Shown piece by piece: positions 1-6,373 of a DNA stretch of 9,079 bases. This DNA comes from Candidatus Omnitrophota bacterium (GTDB taxonomy: Bacteria > Omnitrophota > Gorgyraeia > Gygaellales > UBA12090). The DNA is taken from NCBI GenBank assembly GCA_003510525.1, contig DOMD01000162.1:1-9079 (forward strand), in the 5' to 3' direction. The translations under genes and the position numbers were made by a program. Position 1 is the stretch's first letter. The number at the start of each line of letters is the position of its first letter. The notes beneath the pieces were generated by a model that was not told the origin of the DNA, did not search any database, and worked only from the letters and a program-made list of their open reading frames with translations.

Positions 1-771
1 GGTTTGCAAGAAGACTGGAGCAATAAGCTGAAAGCGGATGGCAGCCCTGAATTTAAAGATTTTCCTTTAGGCGGCGGCACATTTACGATAAAATATTCTT
101 ATCCTGAATCCGAAGAGCCGCTTTATGGCATGCAGGATGAACAGTCTAAAATAAATATAAATACGATTATTGATTCTACCGGTAACGAAATCAAAGAACG
201 GCGCGATGAGTTCGTGGAGTTGTTGGAAAACCTGGGTTATGGCGCGGAATTAGCGGATAGATTTATTGATTGGATAGACTCTAATGATGACGGGTCATAT
301 GAGGAAAGATATTATTCCGGCCAGGGCCTCAAGCCTAAAAACGCGCCTCTGGATAGGCTCGAAGAACTGATAATGATAGACGGTTTTACTCAAGAAATAG
401 TTGACGCGCTAACTCCTTATGTAACCGTGTATACCAATGGGGAAATCAACGTTAATACCGCTCCGGAAGAAGTATTGCTCGCGTTGGGATTTAATAATAA
501 TGATGAGGTGCCGGCTATATTGAATTATCGCGCTGACGGTGATGCTATAAAAGAAATCATAAGCAGTCCGGCAGCCTGCAGCTTTCTTGACGCTGATGGA
601 AAGTTATGTTTATCCGCGAGCAAGGTAAAGTCAGACAGGCTTAGCTGTAAAAGTGAGATTTTTAGAGCTAATTCTTCAGGAACGGTGCTTAATGTGACTA
701 AGCGTATTACCTCAGTGGTAGAAATAAAATCCGGTACAGCGCCCAAACAATTATATTGGTATGAAGAATAA
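1..771 (+). CDS. gspK: GspK-like minor pseudopilin, 5' end cut by window
   Basis: Partial gene: the frame is open from the first base and the visible 256 codons lack the N-terminal prepilin signal and hydrophobic helix, which must lie upstream. GspK caps the pseudopilus tip of the type II secretion system at the inner membrane/periplasm. Family signs are the segment SKININT near residue 49, a D/E-rich stretch (IDWIDSNDDGSYEE, about residues 89-102) followed by KNAPLDRLEEL, and INVNTAPEEVL near residue 150. This helix-hairpin-helix-like alpha domain is typical of GspK; the acidic stretch could bind calcium as in known GspK, which is inference. The C-terminal 70 residues carry three cysteines and a beta-rich end (ITSVVEIKS). 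The stop overlaps the next gene by 11 bases, so both belong to one operon. An assignment as GspK is more likely than another general pseudopilin. Confidence 0.85.
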   Translation, partial: GLQEDWSNKLKADGSPEFKDFPLGGGTFTIKYSYPESEEPLYGMQDEQSKININTIIDSTGNEIKERRDEFVELLENLGYGAELADRFIDWIDSNDDGSYEERYYSGQGLKPKNAPLDRLEELIMIDGFTQEIVDALTPYVTVYTNGEINVNTAPEEVLLALGFNNNDEVPAILNYRADGDAIKEIISSPAACSFLDADGKLCLSASKVKSDRLSCKSEIFRANSSGTVLNVTKRITSVVEIKSGTAPKQLYWYEE

Positions 772-2230
772 AGCCAAAATAACCACTTGTTTAAGTTTTA
801 CCGAAAAGTTGATTAAATTGGCCCAGGCTAATGCCGGCGGAGAAATTTTATCGTTAGCTTCGGTTTCTATAGTTGATAAAACTGAAGAGGGAATGAGCAG
901 GAGCCTGGAGGCGCTTTTAAGTGCCGGCAAGGTAAAGACGTTAGGCAGGCTGGTTTTGATGGTCCCCAGGTATCAGGCTACTTTGCATTATGTCAGGCTT
1001 CCCTCTACCCGTCCGGATGAGCTTTCCCAGATGGCCCGCCTTCAGGCGGCTAAGCAGATTCCTTATGATCCTAAAGAGATAATCTTTGCCCATCAGCTGA
1101 TTAGGGAGAATCCCGATGGATATTCGGATGTTGTCTTGATTATTATGCATCAGGATGTGGTTAAGAAACACCTGAAAGCCCTGAAAAAAAATAAAATAGA
1201 ACCTGAGGAAATTATTCTGGATGTTCAGGGGATGTGCCGCTGGTTTGAGTTTCAGCCGGAGCTTAAATCGGAGAGCCCGGCTATGGTTGTGGATTTAGAT
1301 GGGGAGTATGCCCGGATAGATATAATTTCTTTTCGGGGGCCTGCCCTGTTAGAGGCCGCCGGGGAATCAGCGCGCAACAGGATGCCTTCCGCGGGGTTTA
1401 TTTATTCTCGGGCTTTTTCCATTGTTTTGTCTCCCGCTGAGTACAAAATTCGATTAGGAGAAGAAATTAACCGCAGCCTCAGCGCTTATGAGAAAGAAAA
1501 GATAGGTCTAAGGCCGCGCAACGCGGTCTTTACCGGAGCCGATGAAGCCCTGAAATATATTGATGAGGATTTCCTGGGAAGTCTTGGGCTTAAGGCTGTC
1601 CGGTATGCCCAGGGAAAAAATATCCGGATGGGGGCCTCATCTGAGGTTAAACCAAAAGACTTGCAAGGAAGTTCTTTCGCCGGTTTGTTTGGGGTAGTTT
1701 TATCGGACCAGGCATATTCTTTTAGCCTTATTCCGGAAGATATTATTCAGGGAAGAAATAACGCGGTTTATAAATACGAAATAAGCAAAACAATAGTATT
1801 GTCTATTTTGATTATTCTGACTATAATCAGCGGAATGTTTTTAAATGTTCGGGAGAGAAAAAAAGTTATTTCTAATTTAAGCCGGGAATTGGATTCTTTG
1901 TCCGGAGATGTCAGCCGCGTGGAAAATAAACTTAAGAAAATTTCTTACGTAAAAAACCAATTCCAGGGCGGCTCTTGTCTGGATATTTTAGCGGAAGTAT
2001 TTCGTCTTAGCGCGGAAGATATAAATTTATCATTATTCAGCTATAGCTTTGATAATTCTCTGGTTCTTAAGGGCCAGGCCAAGAGCTTATCCGGCGTTTT
2101 TAACTTGGTGAACATCCTGGAAAAATCCCCGGTTCTCAAGGATGTCCAGCTCCGGCATTCCTTTGAACGAAAAATTCAGGAAGAAAAGGCGGTGGATTTT
2201 GATATCCTCTGCCGGTTAGAAAAACAATGA
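761..2230 (+). CDS. gspL: GspL-like inner-membrane assembly protein (PilM-type domain plus PilN/GspL-like tail)
   Basis: This 489-residue protein would form the inner-membrane platform of a type II secretion or type IV pilus system, linking the cytoplasmic ATPase to periplasmic partners. Residues 1 to about 330 resemble the actin-like domain of PilM/GspL: VRLPSTRPDELSQMARLQAA followed by KQIPYDPKEI, a phosphate-loop-like VVDLDGEYARIDI, and PRNAVFTGADEAL. A hydrophobic helix follows at about 344-363 (TIVLSILIILTIISGMFLNV). The tail (about 365-489) begins as a coiled coil and ends in a ferredoxin-like fold as in PilN or periplasmic GspL. It is thus a PilM-PilN-like arrangement in one chain, which is GspL topology. 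The ATG overlaps the end of gspK, with no visible Shine-Dalgarno sequence, suggesting translational coupling. The stop overlaps the next start (ATGA). PilM alone is the main alternative label, but its membrane helix and periplasmic part argue for GspL. Confidence 0.8.
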   Translation: MKNKAKITTCLSFTEKLIKLAQANAGGEILSLASVSIVDKTEEGMSRSLEALLSAGKVKTLGRLVLMVPRYQATLHYVRLPSTRPDELSQMARLQAAKQIPYDPKEIIFAHQLIRENPDGYSDVVLIIMHQDVVKKHLKALKKNKIEPEEIILDVQGMCRWFEFQPELKSESPAMVVDLDGEYARIDIISFRGPALLEAAGESARNRMPSAGFIYSRAFSIVLSPAEYKIRLGEEINRSLSAYEKEKIGLRPRNAVFTGADEALKYIDEDFLGSLGLKAVRYAQGKNIRMGASSEVKPKDLQGSSFAGLFGVVLSDQAYSFSLIPEDIIQGRNNAVYKYEISKTIVLSILIILTIISGMFLNVRERKKVISNLSRELDSLSGDVSRVENKLKKISYVKNQFQGGSCLDILAEVFRLSAEDINLSLFSYSFDNSLVLKGQAKSLSGVFNLVNILEKSPVLKDVQLRHSFERKIQEEKAVDFDILCRLEKQ

Positions 2231-2769
2231 TTTCTAATATTGCTCATCTGAATAAGAGGGAAAAGGCGGTATTTTCCCTGGCCGCCCTGGTTATTATCTT
2301 AAAATTGTCATTTGATTTAATCGTAACTCCTTACTTTCGCGGATTAGATGCCCGGGATAAAGATATTTCACATTTAAGAAATAAACTGGCCAAGGCCAAA
2401 CGAATGGCGGCAAGAAAGGCCGCGATTGAAAAAGACTTCCAGAGTTTTGCCTCCACGCTTAAGGAGGAGGAGGGGGTATCCCCTGAACAGCAGACCGCCC
2501 GTATTTTGATTGAGCTGGAGCGCGCGGGCACTAAATCCGGGGTGAATATAAATGATATAAAGCCGCGGGCGATAAAGAATTTAGAACATTATAGTGAATT
2601 TGTGGTAGAGTTGAGATTGGAAGCGGGGATTAAAGAGATGGCTGATTTTCTTTATCAGCTTCAGCAGTCCCGGGAATTGCTCCGGATTGAGAAATTTGAG
2701 CTGAATATTCACCCCACGAATTCCGCGCTTCTTTATGGATATCTGGAAATTCATAGGATATTGTTCTGA
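2227..2769 (+). CDS. gspM: GspM/PilO-like inner-membrane protein
   Basis: A 180-residue bitopic protein expected to pair with the preceding GspL-like protein in the inner membrane. It has a short cytoplasmic N-terminus, one membrane helix at about residues 14-34 (AVFSLAALVIILKLSFDLIV), a charged coiled-coil segment at about 40-80 (K/R/A/E-rich), and a C-terminal domain at about 85-177. That domain has the pattern of PilO/GspM ferredoxin-like folds, with YSEFVVELRLEAGIKEMADF, then LYQLQQSRELLRIEKFEL and a final beta strand. Length is close to both families. The start overlaps the gspL stop by four bases (ATGA) and no Shine-Dalgarno sequence is visible, so translation is probably coupled. The primary sequence of this family diverges strongly, so the name rests on topology and position as much as on residues. 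It ends in TGA, which shows that TGA acts as a normal stop in this genome. Confidence 0.7.
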   Translation: MISNIAHLNKREKAVFSLAALVIILKLSFDLIVTPYFRGLDARDKDISHLRNKLAKAKRMAARKAAIEKDFQSFASTLKEEEGVSPEQQTARILIELERAGTKSGVNINDIKPRAIKNLEHYSEFVVELRLEAGIKEMADFLYQLQQSRELLRIEKFELNIHPTNSALLYGYLEIHRILF

Positions 2770-2794
2770 AAAAACGCGAAAACGCAGAAACTGC

Positions 2795-2823
2795 TTGACA
2801 GGCAATAACTTAGGGTATAATAT
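2795..2823 (+). promoter_or_regulatory. sigma-70-like promoter before gspC
   Basis: A perfect -35 hexamer TTGACA (2795-2800) is followed by GGTATAATATT. TATAAT at 2816-2821 leaves a 15-base spacer; the overlapping TAATAT at 2818-2823 leaves 17. Either reading gives a good vegetative promoter lying in the 57-base gap between gspM and gspC. Transcription would begin near 2828-2830, only a few bases before the ATG at 2833. Function is inferred from sequence only. Confidence 0.6.
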
Positions 2824-2826
2824 TTC

Positions 2827-3348
2827 TTGAGTATGTTACAATTTATCTTAGGGGCGCCTAAAGATAGCCTGCCGCTTTTAAGGCGCGCTAACAGCCTGCT
2901 TTCTATTATCGGGTGCTTAATTCTGGCTGGTTTTTTCTTTTTGGTCAAGACAACCGCTAATAAGCTGAATAGCGCGGGCTTGATTGAAGAAGTTCAAAAG
3001 GAAGAAGGAAGCCTCGCGGCTGATCAGCAATCACCACAGGCCAAGCCATTTTCCTATTACGAAGGTATAATCGGAAAGCGCGCTCTTTTTAAGGTAACGG
3101 CCTTCCGGGAACAGAAAGACAAAAATGGCGCGGCCAAGACTATTGTGTCTTCCGAGCTATTAAATAATTATTCCTTAAAAGGGGTGATGGGTGGGGATAA
3201 TCCCCAGGCGGTCATTGAAGATAAAAAAAGCAAACAGACCTATTTTCTTAGCCAGGGACAACTTTTAGGAGAATTTAAGGTTGACGAAGTTCAGGAGGGC
3301 AAGGTTATATTCGATATTAACGGGCAGAAGATGGAGTTGAGTCTTTAG
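2827..3348 (+). CDS. gspC: GspC/PilP-like periplasmic connector protein
   Basis: A 173-residue bitopic protein that probably connects the inner-membrane platform to the secretin. From the TTG start it has a membrane helix at about residues 24-40 (LLSIIGCLILAGFFFLV), a linker, the segment YYEGIIGKRALFKV at about 77-90 that resembles the 'Y..I..R.LF' motif before GspC homology regions, and a beta-rich homology region at about 110-173 (YSLKGVMGGDNPQAVIED, then FLSQGQLLG). No PDZ domain follows, so it is a short GspC/PilP type. The start is uncertain: TTG at 2827 opens the frame, but the ATG at 2833, two codons later, is an equally or more likely start. Neither has a Shine-Dalgarno sequence and the predicted transcript would start almost at the codon. 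Its place directly before the secretin supports the GspC/PilP role. Confidence 0.7.
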   Translation: MSMLQFILGAPKDSLPLLRRANSLLSIIGCLILAGFFFLVKTTANKLNSAGLIEEVQKEEGSLAADQQSPQAKPFSYYEGIIGKRALFKVTAFREQKDKNGAAKTIVSSELLNNYSLKGVMGGDNPQAVIEDKKSKQTYFLSQGQLLGEFKVDEVQEGKVIFDINGQKMELSL

Positions 3349-3352
3349 TAAA

Positions 3353-3379
3353 CGTGGATTAAATTCGCCAATCTTCACG
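3353..3379 (+). other. small bulged hairpin between gspC and the secretin gene
   Basis: CGTG GATT (3353-3360) can pair with AATC (3370-3373) and CACG (3376-3379), leaving a two-base TT bulge and a nine-base loop. It lies in the 63-base gap before the secretin start. No T-run follows, so it is not a standard terminator; it may be an RNA processing or translation control element, or chance. Confidence 0.25.
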
Positions 3380-3696
3380 GATTTTATAATCTCTATTCGG
3401 ACAATCTATAAATGAGAAAAATAGTGATAGTTTTATTTATCGTATTCCTGGGTATATTTCTTGGTTATGATTTTAGCGGTATTGGCTTTACTCAGGATGA
3501 ATTTTCTTATATGGGTGGTTTGCGTAATTCCGGAGAGAGTAAATTCTCTTCGTTAGGCTTGATGCCCCTTAAGCAGGAGAAAATCTCTTTAGATCTAAAG
3601 GGTATGGATATCGTGGATGTTTTGAAAATGATTTCCCAGCGCTCAGGGCTTAATTTGATTATCGGAAAGAATGTTTCGGGCAAGGTAACCATATTT

Positions 3697-3699
3697 TGA
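3697..3699 (+). other. in-frame TGA in the secretin gene
   Basis: The TGA replaces a codon between VTIF and KEVNIWDAF, where secretin STN domains usually have a hydrophobic residue, often leucine. TTA to TGA would need one base change. An equally simple technical explanation is a pair of compensating run-length errors: ATTTTTGAAAGAG would read F-L-K-E in frame, whereas the window has ATTTTGAAAAGAG of the same length. TGA also ends gspL, gspM and the OsmC gene, so the code itself is not altered. Confidence 0.9.
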
Positions 3700-5109
3700 A
3701 AAGAGGTAAATATCTGGGACGCTTTTGAGATTATTCTCTCTGCCAACAGCTTGGCCTATGAGGTAAAAGGCGATATTGTTTATATTATGACGGATAAAGA
3801 CTACGAGCTTACCTACGGCGATAAATTCCAGAATGAAAAGAGTTCTTTAATCTGGGTATTGAAGTTTGCCAAAGCCGCGGAATTAAGCAAGACCATAACC
3901 CAGATTAAGTCTAATGTGGGTAAGGTAATAGTTGATGAAGCTACTAATACGATTGTAGTCATGGATACCCTGGAAAAAATTCGTCAAATAGAGGCCCTGA
4001 TTGAAGAATTAGATAAGCCGTTAATAACCAGGATTTTTGAATTAAAATATGCCCAGGCGGATAAGCTAAGCCCTAAGATTCAAGAAGAAGTAACCAAGGG
4101 AGTGGGCTCGGTAAAGATTGATGAACGGACTAATAAAATAGCCATTACTGATTATCCGAATAAGGTTTCCGAAATCGGCAGGATTATCGAGGCTTTTGAT
4201 GAAAAGCCTCTTCAGGTAAGGATTGATGCCCAGATAATAGAGATTAGCCCGGAAAAGGACGAGTTTAAGATGGGGGTGGATTGGGATGTCTGGCTGTCTA
4301 AGAATTTGAGGATGGCCAATCCGCTTTCTTTAGGCAATTCCAATAAGCTTTCTTTGGGTAAGGCGACTGCCGGAATCAGCTTGGGTGAAAAATACGACTA
4401 TAAAGGGGTGTTGGATTTACTGCGCACTATAGGAAAGACTAAAATACTTTCCAGCCCCAGCATAATGGCTATAAATAATCAAGAGGCCAAGATACCGGTA
4501 GGTACCAAAGAGGCGTATATAACCTCATCCACTTCGCAGAGCGGAAGCGGCACCAGTGAGACTGCTCAGACGGTTAATTTCGTGGATGTGGGGGTTAAGC
4601 TTTATGTAACCCCGACTGTCAGCCGGGACGGTTTTGTAACGATGAAAATCAAACCGGAGGTAAGTTCAGCTAAAATGACGGATTTGACTTCTGAGGGTAA
4701 GGTTACTCAGGTGCCCATAGTAACTACCTCCGAGGCCGAAACCGCGGTTACCGTGAAAGACGGTATGACTATCGTGATTGCCGGACTCAAAAAAGATAAA
4801 AAAGAGAATGAGGTCAAGAAGATTCCTTTGTTGGGAGATATTCCTATATTAGGGGCGGCCTTCCGCAGTGTAAGCTCAAGCCTGAATAAGACTGAGTTGG
4901 TAATTTTTTTGACTCCCCGCATAGTCCGCGATGAGTTTCCCTCGCCCAGATATGTCAGCCTCACCAAGGATGACGATATTATGAATTTGGTTAAAGAAAC
5001 CGAAAAAGGATATATTTCCCGCAAATACAGCCCTCAAAAGGTAAAAGGGAGCGTTTCTGATTCAGCCGGATTTTTATCGGTTTCTTCCGCGCAACGCAGT
5101 GTTAAGGAT

Positions 5110-5373
5110 TATTCTGAATATGTAAGAAACAGGATTTACTCTTTAATGAGTTTGATGAAGGCCGGGCCAGGGCGTAATGAAAGAGTGGTGGTTTCTTTTG
5201 TGGTTTCCTCTAATGGCAGCCTTTTAGGCGAGCCCAGGGTATTATCCGCTACTTCTTCCGCCCTTAGCCAGCCGGTATTAAATGTCGTTAAATCCGCCTT
5301 TCCTTTTCCGTCTCTGCCTAAGGAGGCAAATAGGACCGCGATGGAATTTCAGCTCCCTATTATCTACGATTAA
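5110..5373 (+). other. TonB C-terminal-like domain at the secretin C-terminus
   Basis: The last 87 residues of the secretin read like a TonB_C-type domain: an amphipathic helix (YSEYVRNRIYSLMSLM), two strands around a turn (VVVSFVVSSNGSLLGEPRVL), a helix with ALSQPVLNVVKSA, the 'PFPSLP' signature, and a last strand MEFQLPIIY. In TonB family proteins this order of elements, including 'FPPLP' before the final strand, is characteristic. A Ser/Lys-rich linker of about 60 residues separates it from the secretin domain. This is recognised from the pattern, not from a profile search. Confidence 0.7.
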
Positions 5374-5378
5374 CCCTC

Positions 5379-5408
5379 CTGGCTTTTGTATCAAAAATCT
5401 TTTTTTCG
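5379..5408 (+). terminator. possible weak terminator after the secretin gene
   Basis: Directly after the secretin stop, TTTTG-TAT-CAAAA forms a five-pair AT-rich stem, followed within a few bases by a run of seven T (ATCTTTTTTT). The stem is weak, so only modest termination is expected. It would close the K-L-M-C-D operon. Confidence 0.3.
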
Positions 5409-5445
5409 TCTGCAACCGCAACTCCACCGCAACCCCAATTTTTAC

Positions 5446-5480
5446 TTGACATAACATATTAAATATGATAGAGTTATAAT
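5446..5480 (+). promoter_or_regulatory. promoter region for the TM-helix protein gene
   Basis: A perfect -35 hexamer TTGACA (5446-5451) and a perfect -10 hexamer TATAAT (5475-5480) are present, but 23 bases apart, too far to pair with each other. Workable pairings are TTGACA with TAGAGT (5469-5474, 17 bases) or ATAACA (5451-5456) with TATAAT (18 bases). The gap from 5374 to 5537 contains nothing else coding. The predicted leader is roughly 50 bases, with a small ACCC-TGGCA-GGGT hairpin at 5487-5499 ahead of a T-run (5505-5511). Confidence 0.5.
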
Positions 5481-5523
5481 AATTAAACCCTGGCAGGGTA
5501 TAGGTTTTTTTAACAGCCCAATA

Positions 5524-5532
5524 TAAGGAGGT
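5524..5532 (+). promoter_or_regulatory. strong Shine-Dalgarno sequence
   Basis: TAAGGAGGT lies five bases before the ATG at 5538 and fixes that start. It is by far the best ribosome binding site in the window; most other genes here have none. Confidence 0.9.
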
Positions 5533-5537
5533 GCGGT

Positions 5538-6215
5538 ATGCTTAAGGAGCTCATAGTAGCCCCAGTGAAAGCAATGCTGGTTCAAGTGGGTGGATTCGTT
5601 TCAGCCTTGTGCGCGGTAATTCTTATTCTGGTTGTTGGTTGGATTATTGCCAAGATGATCAAAAACCTCGTGGTTCGTATCCTCGATGTTCTGCAGATTG
5701 ATTCTTACGCGGAAAGAGTGGGGATTGACAAAATCTTAGGCAAGGGCGGAATTAAGCACAGCATTGCCGAGCTGATTGGGGTCTTGAGCTACTGGGTAGT
5801 GATGCTCATCTCTTTAGTAATTGCCATAAGCGTCCTTAACGTTAATCAGCAGGCAACCGGATTGCTTAATACCATCGTTCTTTATATCCCCAGGGTTATT
5901 TCAGCGATATTTATCCTTATCCTGGGTATGTTCTTTGCTTCCTTTGTGAGCACTGCCGTGCAAACGGCAACGGCCAATGCCGGGGTAGAACAGTCCGGTC
6001 TCTTGGGGCGCTTATCTCAGGCAATAATCATAATTTTTACCGTTAACATCACCTTAAAGCAGATACAGATTGACATTAGCGCCATAGAGAATTCTGTACT
6101 GATTATTTTAAGTTCAATAGGCCTGGCCCTGGCTTTGGCATTCGGGCTTGGCTGTAAAGAGATTGCCGCAAAAGCGACTCAGGAATTTCTGGATAAATTA
6201 AAAACAAAAAAATAA
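5538..6215 (+). CDS. small membrane protein, conserved TM-helix (MscS-associated) family
   Basis: A 225-residue integral membrane protein with about five hydrophobic helices (roughly residues 19-38, 79-100, 113-139, 159-175 and 184-205). Repeated helices ending in small-residue and Gly/Ala-rich segments, the loop IDSYAERVGIDKILGKGG, and the closing GLALALAFGLGCKEIAAKA match proteins with the 'conserved TM helix' repeat found in, or beside, mechanosensitive channel proteins. The beta domain and cytoplasmic vestibule of true MscS channels are absent: the protein ends about 20 residues after the last helix. It may be a stand-alone channel-like or regulatory membrane protein; substrate and function cannot be stated. 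The start is firm because of the strong Shine-Dalgarno sequence. It appears to be transcribed from its own promoter and followed by a strong inverted repeat. Confidence 0.7.
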   Translation: MLKELIVAPVKAMLVQVGGFVSALCAVILILVVGWIIAKMIKNLVVRILDVLQIDSYAERVGIDKILGKGGIKHSIAELIGVLSYWVVMLISLVIAISVLNVNQQATGLLNTIVLYIPRVISAIFILILGMFFASFVSTAVQTATANAGVEQSGLLGRLSQAIIIIFTVNITLKQIQIDISAIENSVLIILSSIGLALALAFGLGCKEIAAKATQEFLDKLKTKK

Positions 6216-6228
6216 TAAGCTTACCAAT

Positions 6229-6352
6229 AGGCCCCGCCTGGATGCTGTAACGAGGAGGTTTAGGCTAAGGTTTAACGTAGGGATAGAACATTATTCTGTC
6301 CCTACCTCGGCCTTAGCCTAAACCTTTTACTTCAACATAGGAGGCGGGGTTT
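6229..6352 (+). terminator. outer stem of nested inverted repeats, terminator-like
   Basis: AGGCCCCGCCT (6229-6239) pairs with AGGCGGGGTTT (6342-6352) over eleven positions, two of them G-U, enclosing 102 bases. The right arm is followed by ATTTTTG, so the pair has the look of a rho-independent terminator whose loop has been enlarged. It starts 13 bases after the stop of the TM-helix protein gene. Together with the inner repeats it fills most of the 158-base gap 6216-6373, in which I see no gene. Confidence 0.5.
6256..6325. repeat. 70-bp nested palindrome with REP/MITE-like core
   Basis: The outer arms AGGTTTAGGCTAAGG (6256-6270) and CCTTAGCCTAAACCT (6311-6325) are a perfect 15-base inverted repeat. 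Inside, GTAGGGATAGAA (6277-6288) and TTCTGTCCCTAC (6294-6305) form a 12-pair stem with one T-G wobble and a five-base CATTA loop. The core recurs at the right end of the window, which marks it as a dispersed repeat. Palindromes of this size and kind are typical of REP elements or miniature inverted-repeat elements mobilised in trans; no transposase gene is present here. Confidence 0.75.
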
Positions 6353-6373
6353 ATTTTTGTCGCTTTTTTCACT

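Larger units (their letters stand above)
3412..5373 (+). pseudogene. gspD: GspD/PilQ-type secretin interrupted by an in-frame TGA
   Basis: This frame encodes an outer-membrane secretin, the gated pore of a type II secretion or type IV pilus system. ATG at 3412 starts a signal peptide (MRKIVIVLFIVFLGIFLGY). An N0/STN-like domain follows at about residues 57-130 (ISLDLKGMDIVDVLKMIS). Codon 96 is TGA (3697-3699), yet conserved sequence continues in the same frame (KEVNIWDAFEIILSANSLAY). Read through, the protein has 653 positions: two N1-type repeats (about 147-203 and 205-264), the secretin domain (about 267-505) with the hallmarks VPIVTTSEAETAVTVKDG and IPLLGDIPILGAAF, a 60-residue linker, and a TonB-C-like end (about 567-653). 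The open pieces are 3412-3699 and 3751-5373, the latter counted from a TTG with no Shine-Dalgarno sequence and without a signal peptide. The second piece would therefore not be exported by itself. A nonsense mutation or a sequence error is most likely; the rest of the frame is intact and not visibly decayed. Confidence 0.85.

Noticed and set aside
525..746. Minus-strand open frames inside gspK, gspL, gspM, gspC, gspD and the RluA-family gene
   Set aside because: They are short, lie wholly or mostly opposite well-supported genes, have no ribosome binding site and no recognisable protein features.
3385..3390. TATAAT before the secretin start as a promoter
   Set aside because: No acceptable -35 sequence lies 15-19 bases upstream and no extended -10 is present; AT-rich gaps make single hexamers likely by chance.
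3697..3699. Reassigned genetic code with TGA as glycine or tryptophan
   Set aside because: TGA ends at least three genes here at sensible positions, two of them with ATGA overlaps, and no other frame contains an internal TGA.
3697..3745. Selenocysteine reading of the secretin TGA
   Set aside because: Only a four-pair GAGA/TCTC hairpin is visible downstream, at 3727-3738, with no convincing SECIS element. The position is normally hydrophobic in secretins and there is no redox context.
5487..5511. Leader hairpin plus T-run as a transcription attenuator or riboswitch
   Set aside because: The stem has only four pairs and the T-run is separated by several bases; no known riboswitch pattern is visible in the roughly 50-base leader.
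6216..6373. A small gene in the gap after the TM-helix protein
   Set aside because: No open frame with a plausible start is present; nearly the whole gap is accounted for by inverted repeats.
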